64,000 bases of DNA, from assembly GCA_027315105.1 (NCBI GenBank), contig DAHUYP010000090.1:1-64000 (forward strand), in the 5' to 3' direction. The notes under the pieces are model-generated. The model was not told the DNA's origin and ran no database searches. It saw only the letters and a program-made list of their open reading frames with translations. This stretch comes from Gammaproteobacteria bacterium. Lineage in GTDB: Bacteria > Pseudomonadota > Gammaproteobacteria > Steroidobacterales > Steroidobacteraceae. Position numbers and translations under genes: made by a program. Positions 16,838 through 26,126 of this stretch are shown one piece after another. Within the stretch, counting starts at the first letter, position 1, and the number at the start of each line of letters is the position of its first letter.

Positions 16838-18811
16838 TCAGCCGGCCAGCAGCACCGCCTCGGCGCGCTCGAGCGCCTCGAGGGCGCCGTAGATCACGAC
16901 CACGTCGCCTTCGCGCAGCTCGGTGTCGCCCGCCGGCTCGTGCCCGGTGATGCCCTGGCGCCGGATCGCGGCAAACGCGACCTCGACGCGGCGCGCGCGC
17001 ACCTCCTCGAGCCGCCGGCCGACCGCCCAGGCGCCCGGCGACAGTACCACCGAGCGCAGCTCCTCGTCCGATCCGCCCTTGCGCTCCCGCGCCGACGCAG
17101 CGCCCAGGGTGCGCAGCGTTGCATAGCGCTGCCTGCGCAGCGTGTCCACGATCCGTGCCACCTGCGGTGCCGGCAGCTGCAGCAAGGTGAGGGCCTGCGA
17201 CACCAGAGTCAGGCTCGCCTCGAAGGTCTCCGGCACGACCTCGGTCGCACCGGCCGCCGACAGCTCCGCCAGCCGCGAGTCATCCTGGGTGCGCACCAGC
17301 ACCGGAACGTCCTGGCGCATGCGCCGCACCGCGCGCACGATACCGAGCGCGGCCGCGGGATCGGAAAAGGTGACGATGACCACGCTCGCCCGATTGAGCC
17401 CCAGGTGGCGCAGCAGGCCCTCGTCGGCGCTGTCGCCCCAGACCACCGGCACACCGGCCTGGCGCGCGGCGCGCACGTTGTCCGGATCCAGGTCGATGGC
17501 CAGATATTCGAAGCCCTGCGACTCGAGCACGTGCGCCAGGTGACGCCCGACGCGCCCGAAGCCGACCAGGATGACGTGCTCGCGCTGGGCCAGTTCCGTG
17601 GTGATCGTCTCGGCGCGCGCGATCGGCGAGGCGGGCGGACCTTGCTCCCGCAGCAGCACGCGCGCGATGCGCTTGTTGTAGCGGATGATCACCGGACTCA
17701 CGATCATGCCGAGCACCACGGCGGCCAGCAGCGGCTGCGTCACAGGGCCCGGAATCGGCTCCAGGCCCGGCGCCAGTATCGTCAGCAGCGCCACGCCGAA
17801 TTCGCCGCCGCCGGCCAGCACCAGCCCGGTACGCAGCGCCTTGAAGCGACTGACGCCGAAGGCGCGGGTGGTCAGGGCGGTGAGCAGCGCCTTGGCCACG
17901 ATCAGCAGCGCCAGCAGCGCCACGATGTCCAGCAGGTCCGCGTACAGCACCCGCAAATCGAGCAGCATGCCGACTGAGATGAAGAACAGACCCAGCAGCA
18001 GCTCGCGAAACGGACGGATGACGGCCTCGACCTGGTGCCGGTATTCGGTCTCGGCGAGCATCATGCCGGCCAGGAAGGCGCCGAGCGCCATCGACAGCCC
18101 GAGCCGCTGCGTGACCCAGGCGGCGGCCAGCACGATCAGCAGCGCCGTGAGGGTGAACAATTCGCGCAACCGGCTGTGCGCGATCTCGCGCAGCAATGGC
18201 CGCAGCGCCCAGCGCCCGATCGCCAGCACCGCAACCAGCGCCAGCAGGCCGAGCACCACCAGGCGCAGCAGCAGCTCGGGGCCGAAACCCGGTTCGCCTT
18301 GCGCCTGCGCGGTCGCCAGCGCCAGCAATGGTACGAACGCCAGATCCTGGAACAGCAGCACGCCGAAGGACAGGCGGCCGTGCGAGCGGTTGAGCTCGTC
18401 CTGATCGCCCAGCTGCTGCAGCACGATCGCGGTCGAGCACATCGCCAGCGCGCCGCCGACCACTATCGCGCTCGGCCAGGCGATGCCGAGCGCATGCGCC
18501 GCCGCGGCACCGGCGCCGCCGACCACGAGCGTCTGCGCCGAGCCGAGTCCGAACACTTCACGCCTCAGCGCCACCATGCGCGGAAACGAGAACTCGAGTC
18601 CCAGCGTGAACAGCAGGAACACCACGCCGATCTCGGCGATCGCATGCGTCTGCGCGCTCTCGGGCAGCACCGCGAACGCGGACGGCCCCAGGACGATGCC
18701 GACCAGCAGGTAGCCGAGGATGGTCGGCAGGCCGACGCGGCGTGCCAGTGCGATCACCAGCACCGACGCGAGCAGCAGGATCAGGACTTGGCTGAGTGAC
18801 TGCACAGGCAC
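16838..18811 (-). CDS. CPA2-family monovalent cation/proton antiporter with RCK domain (Kef/YbaL type)
   Basis: 657 residues. The N-terminal part (about 1-385) holds roughly 12 membrane segments of the Na+/H+ exchanger fold, with GYLLVGIVLGPSAF, FLLFTLGLEFSFPRM and GVLLFQDLAFVPLL. A cytoplasmic TrkA-N/RCK nucleotide-binding domain follows (about 410-530; HVILVGFGRVGRHLA with the GxGxxG loop and an acidic residue in LAIDLDPDN). A TrkA-C domain (about 575-655, GAWAVGRRLEEVRARRVEV) ends it. It probably effluxes K+ or Na+ in exchange for H+. The substrate and any glutathione control cannot be read from sequence, so I give no symbol. No KefG/KefF-type ancillary gene is adjacent. Confidence 0.9.
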   Translation of the reverse strand: MPVQSLSQVLILLLASVLVIALARRVGLPTILGYLLVGIVLGPSAFAVLPESAQTHAIAEIGVVFLLFTLGLEFSFPRMVALRREVFGLGSAQTLVVGGAGAAAAHALGIAWPSAIVVGGALAMCSTAIVLQQLGDQDELNRSHGRLSFGVLLFQDLAFVPLLALATAQAQGEPGFGPELLLRLVVLGLLALVAVLAIGRWALRPLLREIAHSRLRELFTLTALLIVLAAAWVTQRLGLSMALGAFLAGMMLAETEYRHQVEAVIRPFRELLLGLFFISVGMLLDLRVLYADLLDIVALLALLIVAKALLTALTTRAFGVSRFKALRTGLVLAGGGEFGVALLTILAPGLEPIPGPVTQPLLAAVVLGMIVSPVIIRYNKRIARVLLREQGPPASPIARAETITTELAQREHVILVGFGRVGRHLAHVLESQGFEYLAIDLDPDNVRAARQAGVPVVWGDSADEGLLRHLGLNRASVVIVTFSDPAAALGIVRAVRRMRQDVPVLVRTQDDSRLAELSAAGATEVVPETFEASLTLVSQALTLLQLPAPQVARIVDTLRRQRYATLRTLGAASARERKGGSDEELRSVVLSPGAWAVGRRLEEVRARRVEVAFAAIRRQGITGHEPAGDTELREGDVVVIYGALEALERAEAVLLAG

Positions 18812-18836
18812 ACCGTGACGTTACGGTGCGCGAGCG

Positions 18837-19196
18837 TCAGTTGTCCATCGCCACCGTGGTGTCGTAGCGGTCGAAGCCGTGGATCGCGCGGTGGTAGGCA
18901 TTGAGCAGCAGCCGCTCGGCGGCTTTGTCGGCGCGCGGCGAGAGCAGCATGCGCATGACCACGTCGTCGGCCGGGCGCGTATGATCGTCCGCCAGCAGCT
19001 GCTCCATGAAGCGCGCCAGACGGCAGACGATTTCGTTGACGAAGCGCAGCCGCGCCCCGTCGTGCACCTGGTCGACGCTCGGACCGTAGGTAGTGCGGCC
19101 CTCGACCGTCAATTCGTGCAGGAACAGCGCCATCAGCCGCGCCTGATCCAATGGCGGCAGCTCCGAGAAGTATGCGATTTCCGACTGCAGGTTCAC
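18837..19196 (-). CDS. hypothetical protein at the 3' end of the Exb/AgmX operon
   Basis: 119 residues, GTG start at 19196 inside a GTGA overlap with the stop of the AgmX-like gene, so it is translationally coupled to the operon. No signal peptide or membrane helix is seen. The sequence is helical and charged, with LPPLDQARLMALFLHEL, VNEIVCRLARFMEQLL and LLLNAYHRAIHGFDRYDTT. I do not recognise the family. Position suggests a cytoplasmic accessory of the energised envelope machine. It could equally be an unlinked small protein. Its stop is 25 bases from the start of the antiporter gene. Confidence 0.75.
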   Translation of the reverse strand: MNLQSEIAYFSELPPLDQARLMALFLHELTVEGRTTYGPSVDQVHDGARLRFVNEIVCRLARFMEQLLADDHTRPADDVVMRMLLSPRADKAAERLLLNAYHRAIHGFDRYDTTVAMDN

Positions 19197-20113
19197 GAGG
19201 CTGAGCTGGCGGGAAAGAACACCAGGGGTTTGGTGGTGGTGATCGTCGCAACATCCTTGGCTTCGAATCGAAACAGTCTGACGCGCGCCGCGATCTTGCG
19301 TTCGAGCTCAGCATCCCCGAGTTCGCTCGAAACTACGCGGCATTCTGTCACTTCGCCCGACGGGGAAATTGTGAACTCGAGCACAAGTTTGCCCTGCAGG
19401 TCCGGCAGATCGCGCAAGGCGCGCTGGTACAGGGCGTCGATCGCGCCGTGATTGCGGTCGAATACCAGTTCGATCTCTTCGCGGCTGCGTCCCGGCTTGC
19501 CGTTGCTGGCGGTGCGCGTGGCGTTGCTGCCGTCGCCGGCGGCGGCGATGCGCGAATTCACGACCGTGGTTGCATGGCCGGTCAGCGCCCCGGCGCCGGT
19601 ACCGAAGCCGCGGCTGGCATTGGCGGTGGTGATGCCCGCCGAGCCGCTACCGGCCTTGGAAGCGATCAGCGAGCGCTCCGCGTGGCTGTCCTGCCCGACC
19701 GCGCCCTGCAGGTTCTTGGTCTGGCTGAGCGGTGCCAGATCGACGTTCTGGCGCAGGTCGGCCAGCTGGTCCTGGAACTTCAACAGCCCGGACTGCTGCG
19801 CCTTCTTGCGCGCATCGGCTGCCCGGTCCACCGGCTTGGGCGGTTCGATCGGCTTGGCCTCCGGCTTCGGCTTGGGCTGCTCCACCGGCGGCGGCGGCTT
19901 GGGCTTCGCCTGCACCATGAGCCGCGCCAGACGCTCCGGGACCGCCTGCTCCGGCGCCTCGGACGGCGCGGGCAGATGCAGCAACGGCAGCACCAGGCCG
20001 AACAGCGCCAGCAGCAGCAGCCCGATCGTGAGCAGCCGCCGCAAGCGGCGCTGCTCCTCGGGATCCGCCTCCCAGGGCAGCCGGTAGCTACGGTAGTACT
20101 CGGTGAGTTGCAT
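19193..20113 (-). CDS. TonB-like energy transducer with AgmX/PglI C-terminal domain
   Basis: 306 residues. Short cytoplasmic N-terminus, one membrane helix (about 27-47, LLTIGLLLLALFGLVLPLLH), then a stiff Pro/Lys linker (about 68-95, KPKPPPP and PKPKPEAKP). A low-complexity Gly/Ser/Ala region follows, then a C-terminal domain (about 205-306) with REEIELVFDRNHGAIDALYQRAL and GKLVLEFTISPSGEVTECRVVSSELGD. That last domain is the AgmX/PglI type found in Myxococcus motility and Nfs proteins, related to TonB C-termini. It should link the ExbB/ExbD proton channel to periplasmic or outer-membrane partners. It lies 17 bases after the second exbD-like gene. Confidence 0.88.
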   Translation of the reverse strand: MQLTEYYRSYRLPWEADPEEQRRLRRLLTIGLLLLALFGLVLPLLHLPAPSEAPEQAVPERLARLMVQAKPKPPPPVEQPKPKPEAKPIEPPKPVDRAADARKKAQQSGLLKFQDQLADLRQNVDLAPLSQTKNLQGAVGQDSHAERSLIASKAGSGSAGITTANASRGFGTGAGALTGHATTVVNSRIAAAGDGSNATRTASNGKPGRSREEIELVFDRNHGAIDALYQRALRDLPDLQGKLVLEFTISPSGEVTECRVVSSELGDAELERKIAARVRLFRFEAKDVATITTTKPLVFFPASSAS

Positions 20114-20130
20114 CCGTCTGTCCCAGCCCT

Positions 20131-20655
20131 TCAGGAGGTACGCACCGAGCCGGCGGGCACGGCCTTGTCTTTCTGCATGACCGCGAGCGAAATGCGGCCG
20201 TAGTCGGCATCGGTGCAGGTCGCCATGACCTTCTTGAGTACGTCGTAGGGCAGCGATTTGTCGCCCATCACGGTGATCTCGCGCTCGGCGAGATCCTTTT
20301 CCGACATCGCCTGGCCGACCAGCGTCGGGCGCTTCAGCGCCGCGCGCAACGGCGCGATGATGGCGCCGTCGGACGAACGGATCTCGGCCACCGTCGCGAT
20401 CGGCTCGCCCTGAACGTACAGCTCGTCCTTGGTCAGCATCACCACCACGGTCACGCGCGGCTGGCGTTCCGAGACCGATTGCGGAATCTCGATGGCCTTG
20501 GTGTTCTGCAGCACCTCGACGTTGGTCGAATACACCAGCAGGAACGACACCATGACGCTCAGGATGTCGATCATCGGGATCAGGTTCAGCTCGGCATCGG
20601 CGCGATGCCGCAGCTGGTGCTGCAGCATGCGTCGGGCGCGGTTGGACATGCTCAT
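20131..20655 (-). CDS. ExbD/TolR-family protein (second copy)
   Basis: 174 residues. N-terminal amphipathic/basic stretch, one membrane helix with the key acidic residue in LNLIPMIDILSVMVSFLLVYS (the Asp of MID is the proton-binding site in ExbD/TolR), then a periplasmic domain (about 65-174). It partners an ExbB/TolQ pentamer to form a proton-driven motor. ATG at 20655 was chosen because GGAG lies seven bases upstream; an in-frame ATG at 20649 is an alternative. It lies 13 bases downstream of a second, different exbD-like gene, the arrangement seen with AglQ and AglS in myxobacteria. Confidence 0.9.
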   Translation of the reverse strand: MSMSNRARRMLQHQLRHRADAELNLIPMIDILSVMVSFLLVYSTNVEVLQNTKAIEIPQSVSERQPRVTVVVMLTKDELYVQGEPIATVAEIRSSDGAIIAPLRAALKRPTLVGQAMSEKDLAEREITVMGDKSLPYDVLKKVMATCTDADYGRISLAVMQKDKAVPAGSVRTS

Positions 20656-20668
20656 GCGGCGGCTCCGG

Positions 20669-21235
20669 TCATCGCTTGGCAGCGCCGGCCGGCGCAGCAC
20701 CGTTGGCTGGTGCGCTGGCAGCGCCGTTCTGGGCCACGATCGGAGCGTCGCCGATCGAGATATCGGGGAACAGTTCGTATTGCACCACGTTGAGCCCGGC
20801 GTTGACTTCGAGCACCCGGATGCGGTCCATGACCTGGACGACCGTGTCGTACGGGGTTTGCGGCTCGAGCAGGATCGTCGCTTCGGTCTTTTCCGGGAAC
20901 CTGGCCTTCACCTGCTGCAGGTATTGCGACAGCCCATCGAGGTCGTAGGCGCCGTCCTTGCTCGCAAACGTCTTCAGCGGCCCGGAGTTCCGGTCCCCGA
21001 CCTGCAGCGAGTCATTGCGCACGGTTATTTCCAGCTGCAAGCCCGGCGGCGGCTCCTTGAACTCGGTATTGGCCGGCGGCAGCTTCAGCTCCAGGATGAC
21101 GGTGCGGGAGAACACGGCGGTCATCAGCAGGAACGTCACGAGCACCGTGAAGATGTCGATCATCGACACCAGCTGCAGCTCCGACGGCCGGCGCTGGTGG
21201 CGCAGCATTCTTCGGACGCTTTGGGAGCGGCGCAT
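20669..21235 (-). CDS. ExbD/TolR-family protein (first copy)
   Basis: 188 residues. Arg-rich cytoplasmic N-terminus, a membrane helix with the conserved acidic residue in LQLVSMIDIFTVLVTFLLMT, then a periplasmic domain with PDISIGDAPIV and an Ala/Pro-rich tail. It differs clearly from the neighbouring copy, so the pair is not a recent duplication. The two would form a heteromeric TolR-type dimer with the ExbB-like channel encoded just upstream (36-base gap). The start at 21235 gives MRRSQSVRRML, the usual short basic leader. Confidence 0.9.
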   Translation of the reverse strand: MRRSQSVRRMLRHQRRPSELQLVSMIDIFTVLVTFLLMTAVFSRTVILELKLPPANTEFKEPPPGLQLEITVRNDSLQVGDRNSGPLKTFASKDGAYDLDGLSQYLQQVKARFPEKTEATILLEPQTPYDTVVQVMDRIRVLEVNAGLNVVQYELFPDISIGDAPIVAQNGAASAPANGAAPAGAAKR

Positions 21236-21271
21236 GCGCGAACTCTGGTTTCAGCGGGCGGCGGCCGCCGC

Positions 21272-21928
21272 TCAGGCCGCGGCCGGCGCCGGCTGCGGCT
21301 GCCGCTCGGTCACGGCGTTGAGGAACTTCACCGACGCCATCTCCAGGCTGTCGATCAACTCCGTGGTCTTGGTCTGCAGCACGGCGTGAATCAGCAGCAG
21401 CGGCACGGCCGTCATGAGGCCGAAGGCCGTGCAATTCATCGCCACCGAGATGCTGGCCGACAGCAGGTTCGCCTTCTCCGCCGGATTGACGGTGGCTACC
21501 GCCGCGAAGGCGTTGATCAGGCCGATCACGGTGCCCAGCAGTCCCAGCAGCGTCGCCAGGTTCGCAAACGTGGCAATGTAGTGCGTGCGCTTCTCGAGCC
21601 GCGGCACGATATCCATCAGGCTCTCTTCCATGGCCTTCTCGATATCGTCGCGCCGGCGGGCCGACGCAATTCGCGCCAGCCCGTAGCTCAGGATCTGGGC
21701 GATCGCAGCCTTGGACTTGCCAGTCAGCTGCACCGCCTGGCGAAAGTTGCCTTGCGCCAGCAGGGGTGCGATCTCGTTCCAGAGGCCGCGATTGCGCAGC
21801 GCGGTGTGAGTCAGGACGAGCCAGCGCTCGAGGGCGATGGCCGCCCCCACCACCAGCACCGCGGCGATCGGGTACATCATGTATCCGCCGCCTTGGAAGA
21901 ATCCGACTATGTGACTGAAGATGCTCAT
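21272..21928 (-). CDS. MotA/TolQ/ExbB proton channel protein
   Basis: 218 residues with three membrane segments: about 17-37 (YMMYPIAAVLVVGAAIALERW), about 122-142 (ATFANLATLLGLLGTVIGLI) and about 165-190. The loop TLLGLLGTVIGLINAF is the family signature in helix 2. It forms the channel of an inner-membrane proton-motive-force motor with the two ExbD-like proteins. ATG 21928 is preceded by GGGAG eight bases away. It is the first gene of the motor sub-block. A gap of 80 bases separates it from the gene at 22009. Confidence 0.93.
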   Translation of the reverse strand: MSIFSHIVGFFQGGGYMMYPIAAVLVVGAAIALERWLVLTHTALRNRGLWNEIAPLLAQGNFRQAVQLTGKSKAAIAQILSYGLARIASARRRDDIEKAMEESLMDIVPRLEKRTHYIATFANLATLLGLLGTVIGLINAFAAVATVNPAEKANLLSASISVAMNCTAFGLMTAVPLLLIHAVLQTKTTELIDSLEMASVKFLNAVTERQPQPAPAAA

Positions 21929-22008
21929 CGTGCTGACTCCCATGCCTTGCCGCTATGCACTACTGGAAATGCTCAAACTAAAGGCGCTCAGACGCTCAAT
22001 TCCGCGAT

Positions 22009-22575
22009 CTACTTCTCATCCTCGGGTCTTGGCGGCGCCACGCCCGCGCCGGGGCTGCCGGCCCGCGGCGCGGCCGAGGCGGCCTGCCCCGCCAGCTGCG
22101 CGTAGTAGTCGTTCTGTCGCCGAAAGACGTCACGATCGACCGGCGCCAGCGCCTCCTCGAGCAGGCTGTTGGGCGGCCGGCCAGCGAGTTCCCCGAGATC
22201 GGCCCTGCGCCACGGCACGACGTACATGACCTTCGGCAACTCGCGGTTGCCGCTGATCTGCGTCGTGTCGAGCTCGAGATGATCGGTCGCCTTGTCGCGC
22301 TTCGGCGCTGCTCCGGCCGCGGCCGCGGCCGCGGCCGCGGCGGTGGCGGTGGCGGTGGCGGTGGCGGTGGCGGTGGCGGCAGTGACGGCGGCTTTAGGCT
22401 TCACGGGCGCCGGCGGCACAGGCGCCGCCGGCGCGCGGCTCGATGCCTCGGCCGGAGCGTTCACCGGCGCCGCAGCGCTCGAGGTCCGCACCCCGGGCTC
22501 TGGTTCCTGCGCGCCGGCCGTCGCAGCCAGCAGCAGCAGGCATGGCACCGCCCGGCGGCACTTACGGCTTGTCAT
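22009..22575 (-). CDS. exported low-complexity protein of the envelope-machine operon
   Basis: 188 residues. GGAGG six bases upstream supports ATG 22575. A signal peptide ends at about residue 22 (LLLLAATAGA, then QEPEP). The middle is Ala/Pro-rich and contains a Thr-Ala repeat passing into poly-Ala, encoded by a hexanucleotide microsatellite. The C-terminal 90 residues look folded (DHLELDTTQISGNRELPKVMYVVPWRRADLGEL and APVDRDVFRRQNDYYAQL). I do not recognise the domain. Its ATG overlaps the stop of the large TPR gene, so it is made in step with it and probably joins the periplasmic part of the complex. Confidence 0.75.
   Translation of the reverse strand: MTSRKCRRAVPCLLLLAATAGAQEPEPGVRTSSAAAPVNAPAEASSRAPAAPVPPAPVKPKAAVTAATATATATATATAAAAAAAAAGAAPKRDKATDHLELDTTQISGNRELPKVMYVVPWRRADLGELAGRPPNSLLEEALAPVDRDVFRRQNDYYAQLAGQAASAAPRAGSPGAGVAPPRPEDEK
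22315..22380. repeat. hexanucleotide microsatellite, 11 units, in frame
   Basis: Four units of GGCCGC are followed by six of GGCGGT and one GGCGGC, with no interruption. Read on the minus strand they encode a Thr-Ala run and a poly-Ala run inside the exported protein at 22009-22575. Because the unit is six bases, slippage would change linker length without breaking the frame. Confidence 0.95.
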
Positions 22576-25500
22576 GTCGAACCTCCGTTTTCGGCGCTCG
22601 CCGCCGTGCGCGGCGCATTGACATCGACCGGACCGGTCTGGGGCACCGCCGCCGGCGACGGGGCCTTGATACCGGTCCTCGCGCGCAGCTCGGCGATCCA
22701 CGTGCTGACCGGCTTGTCTTCGGCGGTCAAGATCTTGTAGCGCTCGAGTTCCGGCAGCGCCGCCGCCGGCTCCCCGAGATAAAGGTCGAGCAGCACACCC
22801 AGATTGCGATGCGCCGCCCCGTAAGCCGGATCGGCGACCAGCGCGTGCTCATAGGCGGCGCGCGCGTCCTGGAATTTGCCTTGCTGCCGCAACGTCAGTC
22901 CGAGCTCGTTCCAGGCGATGGCATCGGCGCCGTCCAGGGCGACCGCGCTTTGCAGCGCGGCGGCCGAATCGGCGAGCCGGCCGGCTTTGCGCTCGAGCAG
23001 CCCCAGATCGATCGCGCTAGCCGCGAATCCCGGATACTGCAGCTCGAACTGCTTGAGCTCGAGCTCGGCATCGGTGTCCTTGCCGGCGGTCGCAAGATCG
23101 GTCGCTCGCTGGAACTCGGTCACGGCCGCGGCGCTCGGCACCGCCGTCACCACCACCGGCGCCGCCGGCACGGCCGGCGCAGGCGGGGTCGCAGGCGGCT
23201 TCGCGGCCGCTGCCGGGGCCGGCGCCGTGGACACGGGCAAAGCGACGGCCGGCGCGCCGTTGCCTTGCGCACTCGCGCCGGCGGCGACCGGCGGCGCGGC
23301 GAGCGAGGCAACCCAGCCCACGCTGAGCTCGGTCTTGCCGTAGCGGGCGGGTTTCAGCTCCGCCAGGGCCTGGAAGCTCTTGCGCACCCAGTCGTCATAG
23401 ATGCCCTCCTGGGTGCGTTTGGCGTTGAGCTCGTGGATCGCAATGGCCTGCTCCTCGAACGGGTAAGCCTGTTCCTCGAGCAGCGAATCGTACTGTTCGC
23501 GTTCGTCCGCCGAGAGCTTCTTCGGGCGCTCCGAGCTCAGCAGGTCATGGGCCAGGGTTCGATACAGCTCGGCGGTCTCGTAGGTGGCAGCGGTCGTGGT
23601 CTCGGCCACCTGATACTCGGCGACCTGCTTATAGGCCCGGACCGCGCTCTCCATGGCTTTCTTCTTCGCGGCCAGGCTCTGTTTGAGCGGCGCCACGAGC
23701 TTGATGCTGCGGAACTCATCGCGCACCGGTGTCGCCAGCGCCAGCTGCGCCTCGGCCGCCAGATACCGCGTACGATCGGTGCGCGCGGGACCGGCCGCGG
23801 CGTCGGCGTTGATGATCTCGCGCTGCCAATAGCTCGCGCGCGCAGCATCGCCGCTCCTGGCGGCGATCTGCGCCAGCCGCTCGCGCATCTCGATCGCATC
23901 GGCCACGGGCGTCGGATACTGCTTGACCAGCCGTTCCAGCATCGCGACGCAGCGCGCTGTGTCGCCGGATTGCTGGTACAGGTCGGCGGCCTTGCTGAGC
24001 GCCTCGCGCACCACCCCCGGATCTTCCTGCGGATTCGCGGCGATGCGCTCGAATTCGGCCGCCGCCTGCGCCGAGCGGCCTGCGGCGACATAGGCGACCG
24101 CCAGCTTCTGGCCGACATCGGCGCGGTACGGGCTGTTCGGATAATCGCGCCGGTACGCCTCCAGCACCTGGATGGCGCGGTCCCATTGCTGCGCGTTGAT
24201 CAAGGCCGCGGCCGCATCGTACTGCGAGGTGGCGACCACCTTCGACGTCGGCGCGACGCGTGCCACGCGCAGGAAATCCGCCGCCGCGCCGGCCTGGTCA
24301 CCGGCGCTGCGCTTGCTTTCGCCTTGCTTGTACACCGCCGCCGCCAGGCGCTCGGTGATGTCGGCCCGCTCCGGATCGTTCGGCGCCGAGACCGCGAGCG
24401 CGCGTGTGAAGGCGTTCTCCGCCTGGGTGTAGTCGCCCTGGTTGAAGCTCACCTGGCCGACGATGGTCCAGCCGATGCGCTGCTTGGCGGCGTCGACCGG
24501 CGGCACGCGCGCCAGCAGCGCCTGCGCGCTCTGCGCCGCGCGCGCCTGATCGCCGGCGGCGTACAGGTCCTGCGCCGCGCGCGTCAGTACCGCCGCGCTC
24601 TCGGGATGGTCCGGAAATGCCTGCGCGAATCTCAGGCCCAGGGCGATGGCGCGCAGATGCGCAGCGGCGCGCGCCTCGGCCGGCAGGCCCTCCTCATACT
24701 TCTGATACGCCACCAGTGCGGCGTAGCCGGCCTCGGCCGAGCGGGCGTTCTTTGGATAATCGTAGGCCGTGTGCTCGTATTCCGCCGCGGCGTCCTGGTA
24801 CTGCTTGCTCTCGAACAGCGCATCGGCGAGCAGGTAATCGGTGGCGGCGGATTCCGGGTCGTCCGGGAACGAGGTCAGGTACGCGCGGTACCAGCGCGCC
24901 GCGGCCGCGTAGTCCGCGGGACTCTTATCTCTCTGCGCGTTGGCGTGATAATACTGCGCCACGTCCTTGAGGTTGGTCTTGAGCTCCTGCACCACCTGCG
25001 GATAGGCGCTGTGCTCGCGCCCTTGCCAGAAGGGTGCGCCGAAGCCGTAGCGCTGCACGTATTCCAGCTTGCCGTCGAGCATCAGGTCGGCGAATCCGCC
25101 CTTGCGGTAGGCCTCGATGGCGGCGTTGGTCAGCATCGGCGCGTGCTCGTCCACCGGATCACGGCTCACGAAGGCCCGATACGTCGCGGCCGCATCCTGA
25201 TAGCGCTGCTTCTCGACGTACAGATCCCCGAGACGCGAGTACAGCAGCCAGGTGTAGGGCGGATTGCCCCGGTGCGCGATGAATGCATCCAGCGATTTGG
25301 CGCCGTCCAGATACGAGAACGTGATGCTCATGACGCGCAGCGTATCCTCCACCAGCTCGCGGTCGGCACGGCTCAGCTTGTCCCAGCGGAGCTGGTGGGC
25401 GCCGTCCTTGCGATCGAGCAGCATCAGGTCGAGCAGGTTGCAGAACGGCGTCAGGCTCTCCTCGTTCGACCCCTGCTTGAACTGCGCCCAGCCGAGCTTG

Positions 25501-26126
25501 TACAGGCTCTGCGGATAGAATTTCGAGCCGCTGCGGCCGCGTGCCAGCACCGCCTCATAGGCATGCTGCGCTTCGGCATAACGCCGGGCGGAGAACAGCA
25601 GCTCGCCGCGGCGGAACTGCACCTCGGCGTAGTCGCGGCTCTGCGGATAGCGCGCGACGATGGTGTCGAGCGTGGCCAGCGCCTGCTCATTCTGACCAGT
25701 GCTCTCGTAGGCTCGCGCGAGCTGATAGAGCACTTCGTCATTGCGGGCATAGTTGGGGTAGGCCTTGAGCAACGTGCTGTAAAGCCGGATGGCCTCGGCG
25801 CCCTGCGTGTCGATCTGGGTCAGCTCACTGGCCATGCGGTCGAGCTCGCCGGACTCGAGATTGAGGTCGCCGAGCCGGCGCAGCGCTTCGGCGCGCAACT
25901 TGGGGTCGGCATTCTGCAGGTTGAGGAACTGCCGATAGTTCTCCATCGCCTTGGAGGGGCCGCCGCTGGGTATGCCATCGCTCTGCACCTGCACCGATTG
26001 CGGGTCCAGGTCGCCGACGGTCGCCGCCGCCTTGTGCGGTTGCGCCGCCTGCGCGCTCGAGAGCACCAGCGCGCACGGCAGTGCCGCGAGCCGCAGTACT
26101 AATCGTGGCGGCGGGCTCGGCATCAT
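22572..26126 (-). CDS. large periplasmic TPR protein of the envelope machine
   Basis: 1184 residues. It has a signal peptide (VLRLAALPCALVLSSAQA) and then tetratricopeptide/Tol-Pal-YbgF-like repeats through most of the length. Examples are NDEVLYQLARAYESTGQNEQAL, YPQSRDYAEVQFRRGELLFSARRYAEAQ, ESAATDYLLADALFESKQYQDA and SPYRADVGQKLAVAYVAAGRSAQA. An Ala/Pro/Val linker at about 965-1020 precedes a second TPR group (AIAWNELGLTLRQQGKFQDARAAYEHAL). Size and layout recall the large TPR proteins of the Myxococcus gliding machine (GltD/AgmU, GltE/AglT). That is similarity of type, not a tested homology. ATG 26126 overlaps the previous stop. Confidence 0.85.
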   Translation of the reverse strand: MMPSPPPRLVLRLAALPCALVLSSAQAAQPHKAAATVGDLDPQSVQVQSDGIPSGGPSKAMENYRQFLNLQNADPKLRAEALRRLGDLNLESGELDRMASELTQIDTQGAEAIRLYSTLLKAYPNYARNDEVLYQLARAYESTGQNEQALATLDTIVARYPQSRDYAEVQFRRGELLFSARRYAEAQHAYEAVLARGRSGSKFYPQSLYKLGWAQFKQGSNEESLTPFCNLLDLMLLDRKDGAHQLRWDKLSRADRELVEDTLRVMSITFSYLDGAKSLDAFIAHRGNPPYTWLLYSRLGDLYVEKQRYQDAAATYRAFVSRDPVDEHAPMLTNAAIEAYRKGGFADLMLDGKLEYVQRYGFGAPFWQGREHSAYPQVVQELKTNLKDVAQYYHANAQRDKSPADYAAAARWYRAYLTSFPDDPESAATDYLLADALFESKQYQDAAAEYEHTAYDYPKNARSAEAGYAALVAYQKYEEGLPAEARAAAHLRAIALGLRFAQAFPDHPESAAVLTRAAQDLYAAGDQARAAQSAQALLARVPPVDAAKQRIGWTIVGQVSFNQGDYTQAENAFTRALAVSAPNDPERADITERLAAAVYKQGESKRSAGDQAGAAADFLRVARVAPTSKVVATSQYDAAAALINAQQWDRAIQVLEAYRRDYPNSPYRADVGQKLAVAYVAAGRSAQAAAEFERIAANPQEDPGVVREALSKAADLYQQSGDTARCVAMLERLVKQYPTPVADAIEMRERLAQIAARSGDAARASYWQREIINADAAAGPARTDRTRYLAAEAQLALATPVRDEFRSIKLVAPLKQSLAAKKKAMESAVRAYKQVAEYQVAETTTAATYETAELYRTLAHDLLSSERPKKLSADEREQYDSLLEEQAYPFEEQAIAIHELNAKRTQEGIYDDWVRKSFQALAELKPARYGKTELSVGWVASLAAPPVAAGASAQGNGAPAVALPVSTAPAPAAAAKPPATPPAPAVPAAPVVVTAVPSAAAVTEFQRATDLATAGKDTDAELELKQFELQYPGFAASAIDLGLLERKAGRLADSAAALQSAVALDGADAIAWNELGLTLRQQGKFQDARAAYEHALVADPAYGAAHRNLGVLLDLYLGEPAAALPELERYKILTAEDKPVSTWIAELRARTGIKAPSPAAVPQTGPVDVNAPRTAASAENGGST

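Noticed and set aside
22443-26102. 1219-codon plus-strand open frame opposite the large TPR gene
   Set aside because: Opposite-strand shadow with no start signal; the TPR frame has a signal peptide and repeats.
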